A DNA stretch of 64,000 nucleotides from Ardenticatenaceae bacterium (GTDB lineage: Bacteria > Chloroflexota > Anaerolineae > Promineifilales > Promineifilaceae), in assembly GCA_020634565.1 (NCBI GenBank), contig JACKBN010000007.1:124001-188000 (forward strand), read 5' to 3'. The notes under the pieces were generated by a model. The model was not told where the DNA came from and did not search any database. It saw only the letters and a program-made list of their open reading frames with translations. Both the position numbers and the translations under genes were made by a program. Positions 40,744-48,527 of the stretch are shown in pieces (position 1 is the stretch's first letter; the number at the start of each line of letters is the position of its first letter).

Positions 40744-42030
40744 TTACCGCTTATCCATCGGTACAAAATCCCGTTCATCCTCACCCAGATAAATCTGACG
40801 TGGCCGAGCAATCTTTTGCTCGGAATCTTCCAGCATTTCCACCCACTGGGCTAACCAACCGATGGTACGCGGAATGGCAAACAGCACCGGGAACATGGCA
40901 ATCGGGAAGCGCATCGCCTGGTAAATAATGCCCGAATAGAAGTCCACATTCGGGTACAGATTGCGCTGTACAAAGTAATCATCTTCCAGCGCGATCCGCT
41001 CTAGCTCCAGAGCAATGTCCAGCAGCGGGTTCTTGCCCGTTACCTCAAACACCTCATCGGCCACCTTCTTGATGATACGCGCGCGTGGATCGTAGTTCTT
41101 GTAAACGCGGTGACCAAAGCCCATCAGTAACCGCTCACGATTTTTCACGCCCTGGATGAATTCTGGTACGTGCTTCACGTCACCAATTTCCACCAACATG
41201 CGCAGCACCGCTTCGTTGGCACCACCATGCAACGGGCCGTACAGAGCCGCCGCCGCGCCAGCCATCGCCGTGTAGGGGTCAGTGTGGCTGGAACCAATAA
41301 CGCGCATGGTCGCCGTACCACAGTTTTGCTCGTGGTCTGCATGCAGAATAAACAGCACGTCCAACGCCCGCTCCAGGATTGGATCTGGCTGGTATTTAAC
41401 CTCGGTCATCTTGTCCAGCATGCTGAGGAAGTTACCGGTGTAGCTCAGATCATTATCGGGGTAGACGTAGGGCAAGCCGCGGCTGTGACGGTAAGAGAAA
41501 GCAGCTACCGTCGGCAGCTTGGCAATCAGGCGGTGAATTTGCTTGGTACGAATCCACGGGTCAGAAACGTCTCGCCCTTCGGGGTAATAAGTGGACATAG
41601 CCGCCAGCGTAGCAATGTACATCCCCATCGGATGCGCATCATGGCGGAACGCTTTCATAAGCTGGGTGATGTTTTCATGCACAAACGTATGGTGCAGAAT
41701 GACATGCTCCCAATCCTCATATTGCTCTTTTGTGGGGAGTTCGCCATACAAGATCAGGTAAGCGGTTTCCAGGTAGTTGGAACTTTCAGCCAGCTGCTCA
41801 ATGGGATAGCCGCGGTAGCGCAAAATACCTTTATCGCCATCAATGTAAGTGATTTTGCTCTTGGTTGAGGCGGTATTCTTGAAGGCAGGATCGTAGCTCA
41901 TCATGCCAAAATCATCTTCATTCACTTTGATTTGGCGCAGATGCATAGCCTGAATGGTATCGTGCTCAATGGGAATTTCGTAAGTCTTACCGGTCCGATT
42001 ATCGGTAATAGTTAGGGTGTCTTTTGACAT
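40744..42030 (-). CDS. gltA: Citrate synthase
   Basis: The 428-residue product is a type I/hexameric-like citrate synthase, condensing oxaloacetate and acetyl-CoA. The beta-rich N-terminus (LTITDNRTGKTYEIPIEHDTIQAMHLRQI) is followed by GDKGILRYRGYPIEQLAE and the active-site segments HADHEQNCGTATMRVIGSS, GPLHGGANEAVLRML and GFGHRVYKNYDPRA. The catalytic aspartate region near the C-terminus is NVDFYSGIIYQAM. The ATG at 42030 has GGAGGTAATC upstream; the extra 18 codons were rejected. It lies on its own between a terminator and a repeat-rich gap. Confidence 0.96.
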   Translation of the reverse strand: MSKDTLTITDNRTGKTYEIPIEHDTIQAMHLRQIKVNEDDFGMMSYDPAFKNTASTKSKITYIDGDKGILRYRGYPIEQLAESSNYLETAYLILYGELPTKEQYEDWEHVILHHTFVHENITQLMKAFRHDAHPMGMYIATLAAMSTYYPEGRDVSDPWIRTKQIHRLIAKLPTVAAFSYRHSRGLPYVYPDNDLSYTGNFLSMLDKMTEVKYQPDPILERALDVLFILHADHEQNCGTATMRVIGSSHTDPYTAMAGAAAALYGPLHGGANEAVLRMLVEIGDVKHVPEFIQGVKNRERLLMGFGHRVYKNYDPRARIIKKVADEVFEVTGKNPLLDIALELERIALEDDYFVQRNLYPNVDFYSGIIYQAMRFPIAMFPVLFAIPRTIGWLAQWVEMLEDSEQKIARPRQIYLGEDERDFVPMDKR

Positions 42031-42225
42031 GATTACCTCCGAATCATATTCTGTGGGTAAATATTGTTTACTTGGCTCCCGCAAAACCTATTTTAAGGAT
42101 GTTAATGCTTGGCGTAAACGCATTTGAACATAAGTATATCTTTTTTTAGCCAACTCTACATTGTTAGATGCCCCAAATCTATCACAGTTACTTATGAAAG
42201 TGTCCTTTTTAAGCTTATGGTTAGA

Positions 42226-43869
42226 TTATTTGTGGCAAATGCGCGCAAATTCAATGGCGGCAACGGCCGTTTCCAGTTCCCCCGCCGCCTGAGCTTCCTG
42301 AATCAAGCGCAGCAACCGCCCCACTTCCGGGCCAGGTTGCAAAGTTAATGCGTCCATGAGCATACGGCCGTCTACCAATGGCGGCGGCGCTACAGTCTCT
42401 TCATGCCGCTCAAAATAATGGTGGCAAAGATCAGACACCACTTGCAGCAGGGCCTGCCACTGCGCATCCGGGCCGGTGCCCTCGTAAGTGGCTAAATGAT
42501 CGGCCAGGGAAAGCAGGGCAATGTTGATACCGGATACGGCCGTTTCCCGAAAATAACGATACACAGCCCGCCGCGACAGCTTCCCCCCGCTGTTGGCCAG
42601 ATGCAGCGGGCGCATGTGCCCGGCCACGATTTTCTTCACGCGGGCAATGGCTTCATTGCTAAGGCTAAGCCGACGCAAAACCTGCCCCGTTAAATCCGCC
42701 CCCGCTTTTTCATGCCCCAGGAAGCGAATCCGACCATCTTCTTCGATAGTTTGGGTTTGCGCCTTGCCCACATCGTGGAAAAGCGCACCGAGGCGCAGGA
42801 GCATACGGCCGTTCACGCCACCATCCACTTCCTCCTGCCACAATGCCTGAATCTGCGCCGCATAAGGTTCTAAGATTTTTTTTACCGCGGAGAGCACGGA
42901 GGACGCAGAGTTTTTCTGTGTTCTCTGTGGCTCAATTGCTGCTTCAACAACTGTGAGCCAGCGCAGAACGGAGAGCGTATGGGCAAAAACAGGCTCGTGA
43001 TGGGGCGCGGATTGCTCAACCGTGGCCAGAGCCATCACATCTGGCAAAATTTCGGCCAGCAGTCCCAAATTGGCCAGATCGGCAACGGCATGGTGGGGAA
43101 CGGCCGTTTCCAACAGCTTCAACAGTTCATCCCGAATGCGTTCGGCAGAGATTTGGTTGAGATGGGGCGCGGCAGCACGAACGGCCGTTTCCGTCTCCGG
43201 CGTCAACGCAAAGCCCAAACTGTGAGCCAGCCGCACCGCCCGCAGGCTGCGCACCGGATCATCCAGCAAGCTGCGCTCGTGAATCAGGCGAATTTGGCCA
43301 GCTGCTAAATCCGCCTGACCACCGTGTGGGTCAATGAGTCCAGCCGTGGTGGTGGCCGTCGCGGGCAGCGCCATTGCATTGATGGCTAAGTCGCGATCGC
43401 GCAGGTCGGCTGCCAGATCTGCGCCGCGAAAGCAGGCAAAGTCGAGGCTGGTGTGCGCGTCCGGCAGCATCACCCGCCCGGTGTCGCGCTCCCGATCCAG
43501 CACATAGGCAGGCACGCCAAGCGCATCCGCCACCTGAAAGGCCAGCTTGATCGCATTGGCCGGCACAACAAAATCCAGATCGTGACTGATACGGCCCAAC
43601 AGAGCATCCCGCACCGCACCTCCCACCAGGTAAACGGGCTGGGACTGCGTTTGGAGTAACGGCCGTAACTGTTCTAGCAGAGGGGATAAGGGGAGCAGTT
43701 CTCCAGAGGGATCATCCACAAAGCGCAGCGCAAAACGCTCTTTAGGGCGGCTGTGTCGCGCCATGTGCAAGGCGGCATCTGGCGTCTCGCCCACGCCCGT
43801 CACCTGGGTGCCGTAAAGGGCCACCCAGCGGCCTGCATATGCGGATAGATCTGGTTGGTCACTACTCAT
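42226..43869 (-). CDS. cca: CCA-adding enzyme/poly(A) polymerase with extra N-domain and HD domain
   Basis: The 547-residue product has a class II nucleotidyltransferase head (VYLVGGAVRDALLGRISHDLDFVVP), then the RNA-binding part (GLIDPHGGQADLAAGQIRLIH, DDPVRSLRAVRLAHSLGF) and an HD domain (LGALFHDVGKAQTQT, FLGHEKAGADL). It probably matures tRNA 3' ends; a polyadenylating role is not excluded. The first 75 residues (AYAGRWVALYGTQVTGVGETPDAALHMA) look like a DUF5678 domain and are not part of the standard enzyme. Near residues 308-330 the frame runs through a dispersed repeat. Start ATG 43869 has no strong SD. Confidence 0.88.
   Translation of the reverse strand: MSSDQPDLSAYAGRWVALYGTQVTGVGETPDAALHMARHSRPKERFALRFVDDPSGELLPLSPLLEQLRPLLQTQSQPVYLVGGAVRDALLGRISHDLDFVVPANAIKLAFQVADALGVPAYVLDRERDTGRVMLPDAHTSLDFACFRGADLAADLRDRDLAINAMALPATATTTAGLIDPHGGQADLAAGQIRLIHERSLLDDPVRSLRAVRLAHSLGFALTPETETAVRAAAPHLNQISAERIRDELLKLLETAVPHHAVADLANLGLLAEILPDVMALATVEQSAPHHEPVFAHTLSVLRWLTVVEAAIEPQRTQKNSASSVLSAVKKILEPYAAQIQALWQEEVDGGVNGRMLLRLGALFHDVGKAQTQTIEEDGRIRFLGHEKAGADLTGQVLRRLSLSNEAIARVKKIVAGHMRPLHLANSGGKLSRRAVYRYFRETAVSGINIALLSLADHLATYEGTGPDAQWQALLQVVSDLCHHYFERHEETVAPPPLVDGRMLMDALTLQPGPEVGRLLRLIQEAQAAGELETAVAAIEFARICHK
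42884..42950. repeat. Dispersed palindromic repeat inside cca
   Basis: ACCGCGGAGAGCACGG (42884-42899) faces TGTTCTCTGTGG (42939-42950). The first 12 bases equal those of the intergenic copy at 34998. The frame stays open and the stretch encodes RTQKNSASSVLSAVKKI, a low-conservation loop. Confidence 0.65.
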
Positions 43870-43890
43870 TTTAAGGGGAGCTTTCCATCA

Positions 43891-43951
43891 AGATTGGGCC
43901 ATTTTCTGCTCAAATCGTCAGCGCAGCGCAGATAATAAAATGGCCCAATCT
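43891..43951. terminator. 15-bp-arm hairpin after hpt
   Basis: AGATTGGGCCATTTT (43891-43905) and AAAATGGCCCAATCT (43937-43951) pair perfectly; the loop contains CAGCGCAGCGCAG. It follows the hpt stop on the minus strand. Confidence 0.65.
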
Positions 43952-43960
43952 CCAGCGCAA

Positions 43961-44533
43961 CTATAGATTCAAATGGGCAAAAACTTCTGGCTTGAGCACC
44001 GCAATAAACGGCAGATTGCGGTACAGTTCGTCAAAATCCAGGCCGTAGCCTACCACAAACTCATCGGGAATATCAAAACCGATGTAATCGACGGGTACAT
44101 CCACTTCGCGGCGGGACGGCTTGTTAAGCAAGGTGCAGATTTTTAGCGAGGCGGGCTGGCGCGCCAGCAAATTTTGGCGCAAGTAGCTGAGGGTGTGCCC
44201 GCTGTCAATAATATCTTCCACAATCAGCACGTTGCGGCCAGCCAGCGGCTGCTTCAGATCCATAATGATCTGCACAGCGCCGCTGCTGCTGGTGCCGCTG
44301 CCATAGCTGGAAATGCCCATGAAGTCGAGATGATGCGGCCGTTTCAAAGCGCGGCTCAAATCAGAAAGAAAGACATAGCCACCTTTCAGCACACAAATCA
44401 GCAGCAAATCTTCCTCGCCTGCGTAATCAGCCTCGATGGCTTCAGCTATGGCCGCAATTCGCTGCTGCAACTCTTCTTGAGAAATCAGGGTGTGATTAAT
44501 ATCCTGGGATAAATCATGAATCTGGGCGCTCAT
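43961..44533 (-). CDS. hpt: Hypoxanthine phosphoribosyltransferase
   Basis: The 190-residue product is a purine salvage phosphoribosyltransferase. The PRPP-binding signature VLIVEDIIDSGHTL is complete, as is the N-terminal LLLICVLKGGYVFLSDL and the base-binding region VDYIGFDIPDEFVVGYGLD. It converts hypoxanthine/guanine with PRPP to IMP/GMP. The ATG 44533 has GGAGGAGC upstream. It follows tdk by 12 bases, so nucleoside and base salvage are co-expressed. Confidence 0.95.
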   Translation of the reverse strand: MSAQIHDLSQDINHTLISQEELQQRIAAIAEAIEADYAGEEDLLLICVLKGGYVFLSDLSRALKRPHHLDFMGISSYGSGTSSSGAVQIIMDLKQPLAGRNVLIVEDIIDSGHTLSYLRQNLLARQPASLKICTLLNKPSRREVDVPVDYIGFDIPDEFVVGYGLDFDELYRNLPFIAVLKPEVFAHLNL

Positions 44534-44545
44534 TATGTGCTCCTC

Positions 44546-45136
44546 CTAATGACTGCCGTTCCGCGCAGGTAAAACCTGGTGACATTCGCGGCAGCGCGCT
44601 TCATACACTTCGGCAGCCCCAACCAAAACAATGGGATCATCCAAAGCGGCGGGCTGTCCATCAATCAGGCGTTGGGTACGGCTGGCCTCATCCCCACACA
44701 CCACGCAGATGGCGTGCAATTTGCTAACCAATTCGGCGCGAGCCAGCAAATCGGGCATAGGGCCAAAGGGAACGCCACGGAAATCCATGTCCAACCCGGC
44801 ACAGATGACACGCTTGCCTTGTTCCACCAGCTGCTCACAAATGTTGATAACGGCCGTATCGAAAAATTGCACCTCATCAATGGCCACAACCGTGGTGTTT
44901 TCATCCAGCGTCTCCAAGATGCGCTGCGAAGAAGCCACCGGCAGCGCTTCAAAATCGGCCCCGTTGTGCGAAGTAACCTTTTCCGCATGGTAGCGATTGT
45001 CAATGACTGGCTTAAACACCTGAATTTGTTGGCGAGCAATTTGGGCGCGGCGCAGGCGGCGAATCAGTTCCTCCGTTTTGCCGCTAAACATACTGCCGCA
45101 AATAACTTCTATGCGGCCCTTGGAATGTTTAGACAT
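44546..45136 (-). CDS. tdk: Thymidine kinase
   Basis: The product of about 196 residues is a TK1-type enzyme. It has the P-loop GSMFSGKTEELIRRL, the DEVQFFD Walker B-like motif, a lasso region (AGLDMDFRGVPFGPMP) and the zinc cysteines CVVCGDEA and CRECHQV. It phosphorylates thymidine for salvage. The ATG 45136 has GAGGAGGAAAT directly upstream; a longer frame into the intergenic region was rejected. The rpmE terminator (45220-45249) lies between it and the ribosomal genes, so it may have its own promoter. Confidence 0.95.
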   Translation of the reverse strand: MSKHSKGRIEVICGSMFSGKTEELIRRLRRAQIARQQIQVFKPVIDNRYHAEKVTSHNGADFEALPVASSQRILETLDENTTVVAIDEVQFFDTAVINICEQLVEQGKRVICAGLDMDFRGVPFGPMPDLLARAELVSKLHAICVVCGDEASRTQRLIDGQPAALDDPIVLVGAAEVYEARCRECHQVLPARNGSH

Positions 45137-45219
45137 ATTTCCTCCTCTTGTTCGTGGCTGGCACACTCCCGACCATTGACCGGCCATAAACAGCCCGCCA
45201 CGTTTCCCCTTAAACAACA

Positions 45220-45249
45220 AAGGGCAGATACGTATTCGCATCTGCCCTT
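45220..45249 (-). terminator. Terminator after rpmE
   Basis: AAGGGCAGAT (45220-45229) and ATCTGCCCTT (45240-45249) pair perfectly; on the minus strand TTTGTTGTTT follows. Confidence 0.8.
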
Positions 45250-45286
45250 CTATCTTTTAAATCTTTTAAATCGTTCCCGACCGAAG

Positions 45287-45733
45287 TTAGTCGATAAGCC
45301 CTTCAGCACGGAGGAAGCGCTTGATGTCAATCAACGCTTTCTGACCGATGCCAGGCAACGCCAGGAGAGCATCTTCGCCTTGATTCAGCAGCTCGACCAC
45401 ATCACCTACGGTGGTGATGTCGGCTTCGAGCAAAGCTTTGGTGGCGCGAGTGCCCAAATCCATGCCTTCCACTTCCAGGTTAACGGGTCTGGTGGTTTCT
45501 TTGACTTCTTCTTCTTGCTTGACCAGCTCTTCACGCCTCTGCAAACGACGCATGAAGCGGTCTACCTGTCCTTCGGTATCTACCAGGCGCTGTGTGCCGG
45601 TGTAGAAAGGATGGGTACCGGACCAGATTTCCACGCGGATTTCTGGTTGGGTGGCGCCGACGGTCATTACAACTTCGCCATCAACAATAACTTTGGCGTC
45701 AGGATACCATTTTGGATGAATCTCTTGTCTCAT
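45287..45733 (-). CDS. rpmE: 50S ribosomal protein L31 fused to an alpha-CTD-like domain
   Basis: Residues 1-65 of 148 are L31 (MRQEIHPKWYPDAKVIVDGE, then SGTHPFYTGTQRLVDTEGQVDRFMRR). It is the cysteine-free type: none of the four zinc cysteines is present. After a charged linker (66-86), residues 87-148 read VEGMDLGTRATKALLEADIT, then VGDVVELL, PGIGQKALIDIKRFLRAEGL. This is the helix-hairpin-helix pattern of the RNA polymerase alpha C-terminal domain. Normal L31 has about 70-80 residues, so the length is double. It lies 16 bases after rpmA and is followed by a terminator. Confidence 0.9.
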   Translation of the reverse strand: MRQEIHPKWYPDAKVIVDGEVVMTVGATQPEIRVEIWSGTHPFYTGTQRLVDTEGQVDRFMRRLQRREELVKQEEEVKETTRPVNLEVEGMDLGTRATKALLEADITTVGDVVELLNQGEDALLALPGIGQKALIDIKRFLRAEGLID

Positions 45734-45749
45734 GTTGCCAACGCCTTCC

Positions 45750-46007
45750 TTAACTTTCGACCGGATACACGCTCACGTATTTACGGCCGTGTTTCGTCTC
45801 GAAAGTTACTTTTCCTTCAATCAGGGAAAAAATGGTGTAATCTTTCCCAAGACCTACATAATTACCAGGTTTAATTTTGGTGCCACGCTGCCGAATGATG
45901 ATGTTGCCGGGGATTACATATTCCCCACCGTAACGCTTTACACCAAGCCGTTTCGCATTGCTATCACGGCCGTTTTTCGTTGAGCCTGCACCTTTCTTAT
46001 GTGCCAT
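45750..46007 (-). CDS. rpmA: 50S ribosomal protein L27
   Basis: The 85-residue product is L27 (MAHKKGAGSTKNGRDSNAKR, GNIIIRQRGTKIKPG), whose N-terminus reaches the peptidyl-transferase centre. No N-terminal leader requiring processing is present, since it starts directly with MAHKKG. It lies between rplU and rpmE in the usual L21-L27 order. Confidence 0.97.
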   Translation of the reverse strand: MAHKKGAGSTKNGRDSNAKRLGVKRYGGEYVIPGNIIIRQRGTKIKPGNYVGLGKDYTIFSLIEGKVTFETKHGRKYVSVYPVES

Positions 46008-46044
46008 GTCACTTGCTCCTTTACTCTATTCGCGTATCTACGCG

Positions 46045-46359
46045 TTAGCCGGTAACGATTTCATCAATCCGCAGCCGCGTATAGCTCTGCCGATGTCCCT
46101 GACGACGCCGATACCGTTTCTTGGGCTTATACTTCCACACAAAAATCTTTTCACCGCGATACTGTTCCATAACAGTCGCTTTGACAGATGCACCTGTCAC
46201 GGTTGGTTGACCAACTTTTACATCATCGCCGTTCGCCAGGAGCAAGACATTTTCTAATTCAATCTGCTCACCGACTTCGTAAGGAAGCTTTTCCACGGAG
46301 AAGCTGTGTCCTTCTTCGGCGCGGTATTGCCGGCCACCACTTTCTACGATTGCGTACAC
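46045..46359 (-). CDS. rplU: 50S ribosomal protein L21
   Basis: The 104-residue product is L21 (VYAIVESGGRQYRAEEGHSF, then KYKPKKRYRRRQGHRQSYTRLRI). The start is a GTG at 46359, with GGAGG six bases upstream. Longer in-frame extensions run through the leader hairpin and are not coding. It is the first gene of rplU-rpmA-rpmE. Its promoter (46457-46485) and an attenuator hairpin with eight T just before the SD suggest autoregulation. Confidence 0.96.
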   Translation of the reverse strand: MYAIVESGGRQYRAEEGHSFSVEKLPYEVGEQIELENVLLLANGDDVKVGQPTVTGASVKATVMEQYRGEKIFVWKYKPKKRYRRRQGHRQSYTRLRIDEIVTG

Positions 46360-46370
46360 GTTGTACCTCC

Positions 46371-46401
46371 AAAAAAAACCAGCACCTAAAAAGGATGCCG
46401 G
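46371..46401 (-). promoter_or_regulatory. rplU: Attenuator hairpin in rplU leader
   Basis: On the minus strand CCGGCATC (46401-46394) pairs with GGTGCTGG (46386-46379), eight pairs including two G-U. Eight T follow at once (46378-46371), then the SD GGAGG. Before it a second stem TCTGGG/CCCAGA (46421-46426, 46440-46445) could compete or help. It is a terminator placed inside a 90-nt leader. Confidence 0.75.
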
Positions 46402-46456
46402 CGTGAAAATTTGTAAGCTATCTGGGCAGTGGTAGAAAACCCAGACGCGAACGAGG

Positions 46457-46485
46457 ATTATAGCCCGCCCCAGAGGGATTGTCAA
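46457..46485 (-). promoter_or_regulatory. Consensus rplU promoter
   Basis: TTGACA (46485-46480), 17 bases and TATAAT (46462-46457) on the minus strand match consensus exactly. Start near 46450. Confidence 0.88.
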
Positions 46486-46527
46486 AACGAAAACAGGGGC
46501 GATCTGGGTAGAAAATCAGCGAAGTAC

Positions 46528-46573
46528 AAAAAACGCTGATGACCCAGATTTTTCAATCTGAATTATCAGCGTT
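46528..46573 (-). terminator. Composite hairpin terminator
   Basis: AACGCTGAT/ATCAGCGTT (46532-46540, 46565-46573) enclose CAGATT/AATCTG (46545-46550, 46555-46560). On the minus strand six T (46533-46528) follow. It ends the transcript of the small gene at 46628-46840. Confidence 0.8.
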
Positions 46574-46627
46574 CTATTTTACAGGAAAGATTTTGCTGTC
46601 AAAAATGATGCGTAGCGGAAACGGCCG

Positions 46628-46840
46628 TTACCCCCACCGGCTCAGTAGCAAAGATACCAAGAAGCTACGTTGTCCCCCGTCCAAGTTGGCGGGCTGGGGC
46701 AAGGATTGAGAGTGGCTGTTATCTTCATTTGGAGCGATGAGCGGTTGATTGATTCCCAGGACCGTATATTCCTGCGGTTTCGGCTGCTGCGGTTGATTCA
46801 CTTTCTTATACCCGTAATATGCTGCCAATGGTTTGCTCAT
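46628..46840 (-). CDS. Small protein of unknown function
   Basis: A 70-residue frame begins at ATG 46840 with CAGGAGAACAACTC upstream: MSKPLAAYYGYKKVNQPQQP, then a Pro/Gln linker, ending SFLVSLLLSRWG. The hydrophobic end might bind a membrane. No family is recognised. A longer GTG start at 46960 adds residues from a stretch with direct repeats (GGCACAAGTTTCGG, GGCACAAATTCCG) and lacks an SD. The good SD and a downstream terminator support a real gene. The rest of the gap to 47067 holds nothing else I can name. Confidence 0.5.
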   Translation of the reverse strand: MSKPLAAYYGYKKVNQPQQPKPQEYTVLGINQPLIAPNEDNSHSQSLPQPANLDGGQRSFLVSLLLSRWG

Positions 46841-47067
46841 GAGTTGTTCTCCTGAATAACTAATTAAAAGTCCGACATACTCTATTTTCAACGGAATTTG
46901 TGCCAAACCTGTCCCGATTTCAATTAGTTTAGTCCCTACTTGGGCCGAAACTTGTGCCACAGGTTACAGGCGAGCGGTTAAATTTCCGCACATCTTGGAT
47001 TGTTTCCATACAATGAGTCAGTCTAAACAAAGCGCGATCCAGAAACGATCCATTGGTGAACGGCCGT

Positions 47068-47148
47068 TTACCGAGTGACAAACGGCAGGTGCAGCGGCGG
47101 CGGATTGGCCTCGTCAAAACCAATGTCAAAGCCGTTGGCCAACGGCCG
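47068..47148 (-). pseudogene. Relic of a secreted-protein C-terminus
   Basis: Just after the stop of the 47164 gene, in the same frame and beyond a second stop, 26 codons read RPLANGFDIGFDEANPPP, then LHLPFVTR and a TAA. The FDIGFDE part is like the CDIGAYE end of CSLREAI/choice-of-anchor domains, and LHLPFVTR matches the tails YLPLIEK, YLPFVIR and YLPFVLK of the three neighbours. It lacks a start, so it is a remnant of a fourth protein or of an earlier longer end. Confidence 0.6.
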
Positions 47149-47163
47149 TTAGCCTTGATGCCG

Positions 47164-48504
47164 TTATTTTTCAATCAACGGCAGGTAGGTCCAATGGTCC
47201 GGCGTAAAGACAATGGTGGGCACCAGCGTCGCCGTTGGCGTGGGCGTTGGCGCATCGACCGCGCCAGCTTCGTAGGCACCGATGTCGCACAGCGGACTGC
47301 CATTGGCGGGCCGCGTGAAGCCGCGCTGGTCGGTATTCAGAACGGTGCTGTTGTGATCGCGGCAGCCGCCTGGATTGCCCGCGTTGATGGCCGGGCTGCC
47401 CGCTAGCAGGGCGTGGGTGAGGGTTGAACCGCCATTGTTTTGCAGCGCCCCTAGGACAGGATTGACGCCAGTCAGGTTGCCTATCGTGTCGCCATTGATG
47501 GTGCAGCCGGTGACGTTGGCGATCAGGTTGTAGCCCTCGCTGGTTAGCGAGCCGGAGCAATCGGGACGCTTTTGGCCGGGGCTGCTGTCTGTGTTGCCGC
47601 CGATGAGGGTATTGGCGGCAGTTGTGCCGCCCAGCATAAACACACCCCCGCCGTCGCCGCTGTCGTTGCTGTCGGAATCGGCCGTGTTGCCACTGATGGT
47701 GACGTTGTAGAGGTGGTTGTTGTTGCTTTCGACGGTGTACAGGCCACCGCCATTGCCGCCCGCGCTGTTACCGCTGAGGGTGCTGTTCACCACATTGAGC
47801 ATACCGGAGCTAGAAATGCCGCCGCCACCACCCGTAGCAGTATTGCCGCTAATTTCGCTGTTGATAATCGTGGTGGTCAAAAAGCTGACAAAAACACCGC
47901 CGCCGCCGTTGGCCGTATTGCCATCGATGCGGCTGTGGGTGACGGTGAGCGTGCCCCCGGCAAAAATACCGCCGCCAGAGCTGGTCGCCGTGCTGCCCGT
48001 GACGCGGCTGCGGTTGAGGGTCAACGTGCCAGCTACGTAAATCCCGCCCCCGGAAGTGGTGCTGCCGTTGCGCACGGTCAGGTCGTTGAGGGTGGCGATT
48101 GCGCCGTTGTGCACTTCAAAAATGCGATCGGCGCCAGCGCCATCAATGATGCTGTTGTTCATGCCGCCGCCGTTGATGGTGACATCGGTTGTTAGATCGA
48201 GATCGCCGGTTTGGGCCTCGTTTTCGCCTGAGCCAACCAGGTTGAGGGTATAGGTACCGGGCGGCAGCGTGATGATATCGGCACCGCTGCCGGCACTACA
48301 GTTGTCTACGGCCGTATCCCCATTGGCCGACAAAATGGCTTCACGCAAAGAACAGTTGCCATTGTTGATCACCTCATCAACAGTTGTGTCTACCGTGATG
48401 GTACCTGCATAAACAAGGGGGGTGAAAACGGCCGTAACAACCGCCCCCGCTACAACCAGCAAAAAGAACAATAATCCCAAATGAAAAGTTGTTTTTTGAT
48501 TCAT
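47164..48504 (-). CDS. Secreted CSLREAI beta-helix protein (446 aa)
   Basis: The product has a signal peptide (residues 8-33) and the CSLREAI motif (NNGNCSLREAILSANGD, near 50). A right-handed beta-helix of about 10 turns follows (VTGSTATSSGGGIFAGGTLTVTHSRIDGNTANGGGGVF), then the choice-of-anchor end ALLAGSPAINAGNPGG, DQRGFTRPANGSPLCDIGAYE. After a Thr/Pro linker it finishes with YLPLIEK. It is exported and probably surface-bound or released; carbohydrate binding is possible but unproven. The ATG 48504 has AGGAGAAT upstream. It is the last of three related genes on the strand. Confidence 0.85.
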   Translation of the reverse strand: MNQKTTFHLGLLFFLLVVAGAVVTAVFTPLVYAGTITVDTTVDEVINNGNCSLREAILSANGDTAVDNCSAGSGADIITLPPGTYTLNLVGSGENEAQTGDLDLTTDVTINGGGMNNSIIDGAGADRIFEVHNGAIATLNDLTVRNGSTTSGGGIYVAGTLTLNRSRVTGSTATSSGGGIFAGGTLTVTHSRIDGNTANGGGGVFVSFLTTTIINSEISGNTATGGGGGISSSGMLNVVNSTLSGNSAGGNGGGLYTVESNNNHLYNVTISGNTADSDSNDSGDGGGVFMLGGTTAANTLIGGNTDSSPGQKRPDCSGSLTSEGYNLIANVTGCTINGDTIGNLTGVNPVLGALQNNGGSTLTHALLAGSPAINAGNPGGCRDHNSTVLNTDQRGFTRPANGSPLCDIGAYEAGAVDAPTPTPTATLVPTIVFTPDHWTYLPLIEK

Positions 48505-48527
48505 TGCATTCTCCTGATTTCAGGCAT

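Noticed and set aside
46841..46960. GTG-start extension of the small 46628 protein
   Set aside because: The ATG 46840 has a strong SD; the extension comes from a stretch with direct repeats.
46929..47174. 81-codon minus-strand frame over the relic tail
   Set aside because: It has no family resemblance or SD, and a different frame here shows the beta-helix tail relic.
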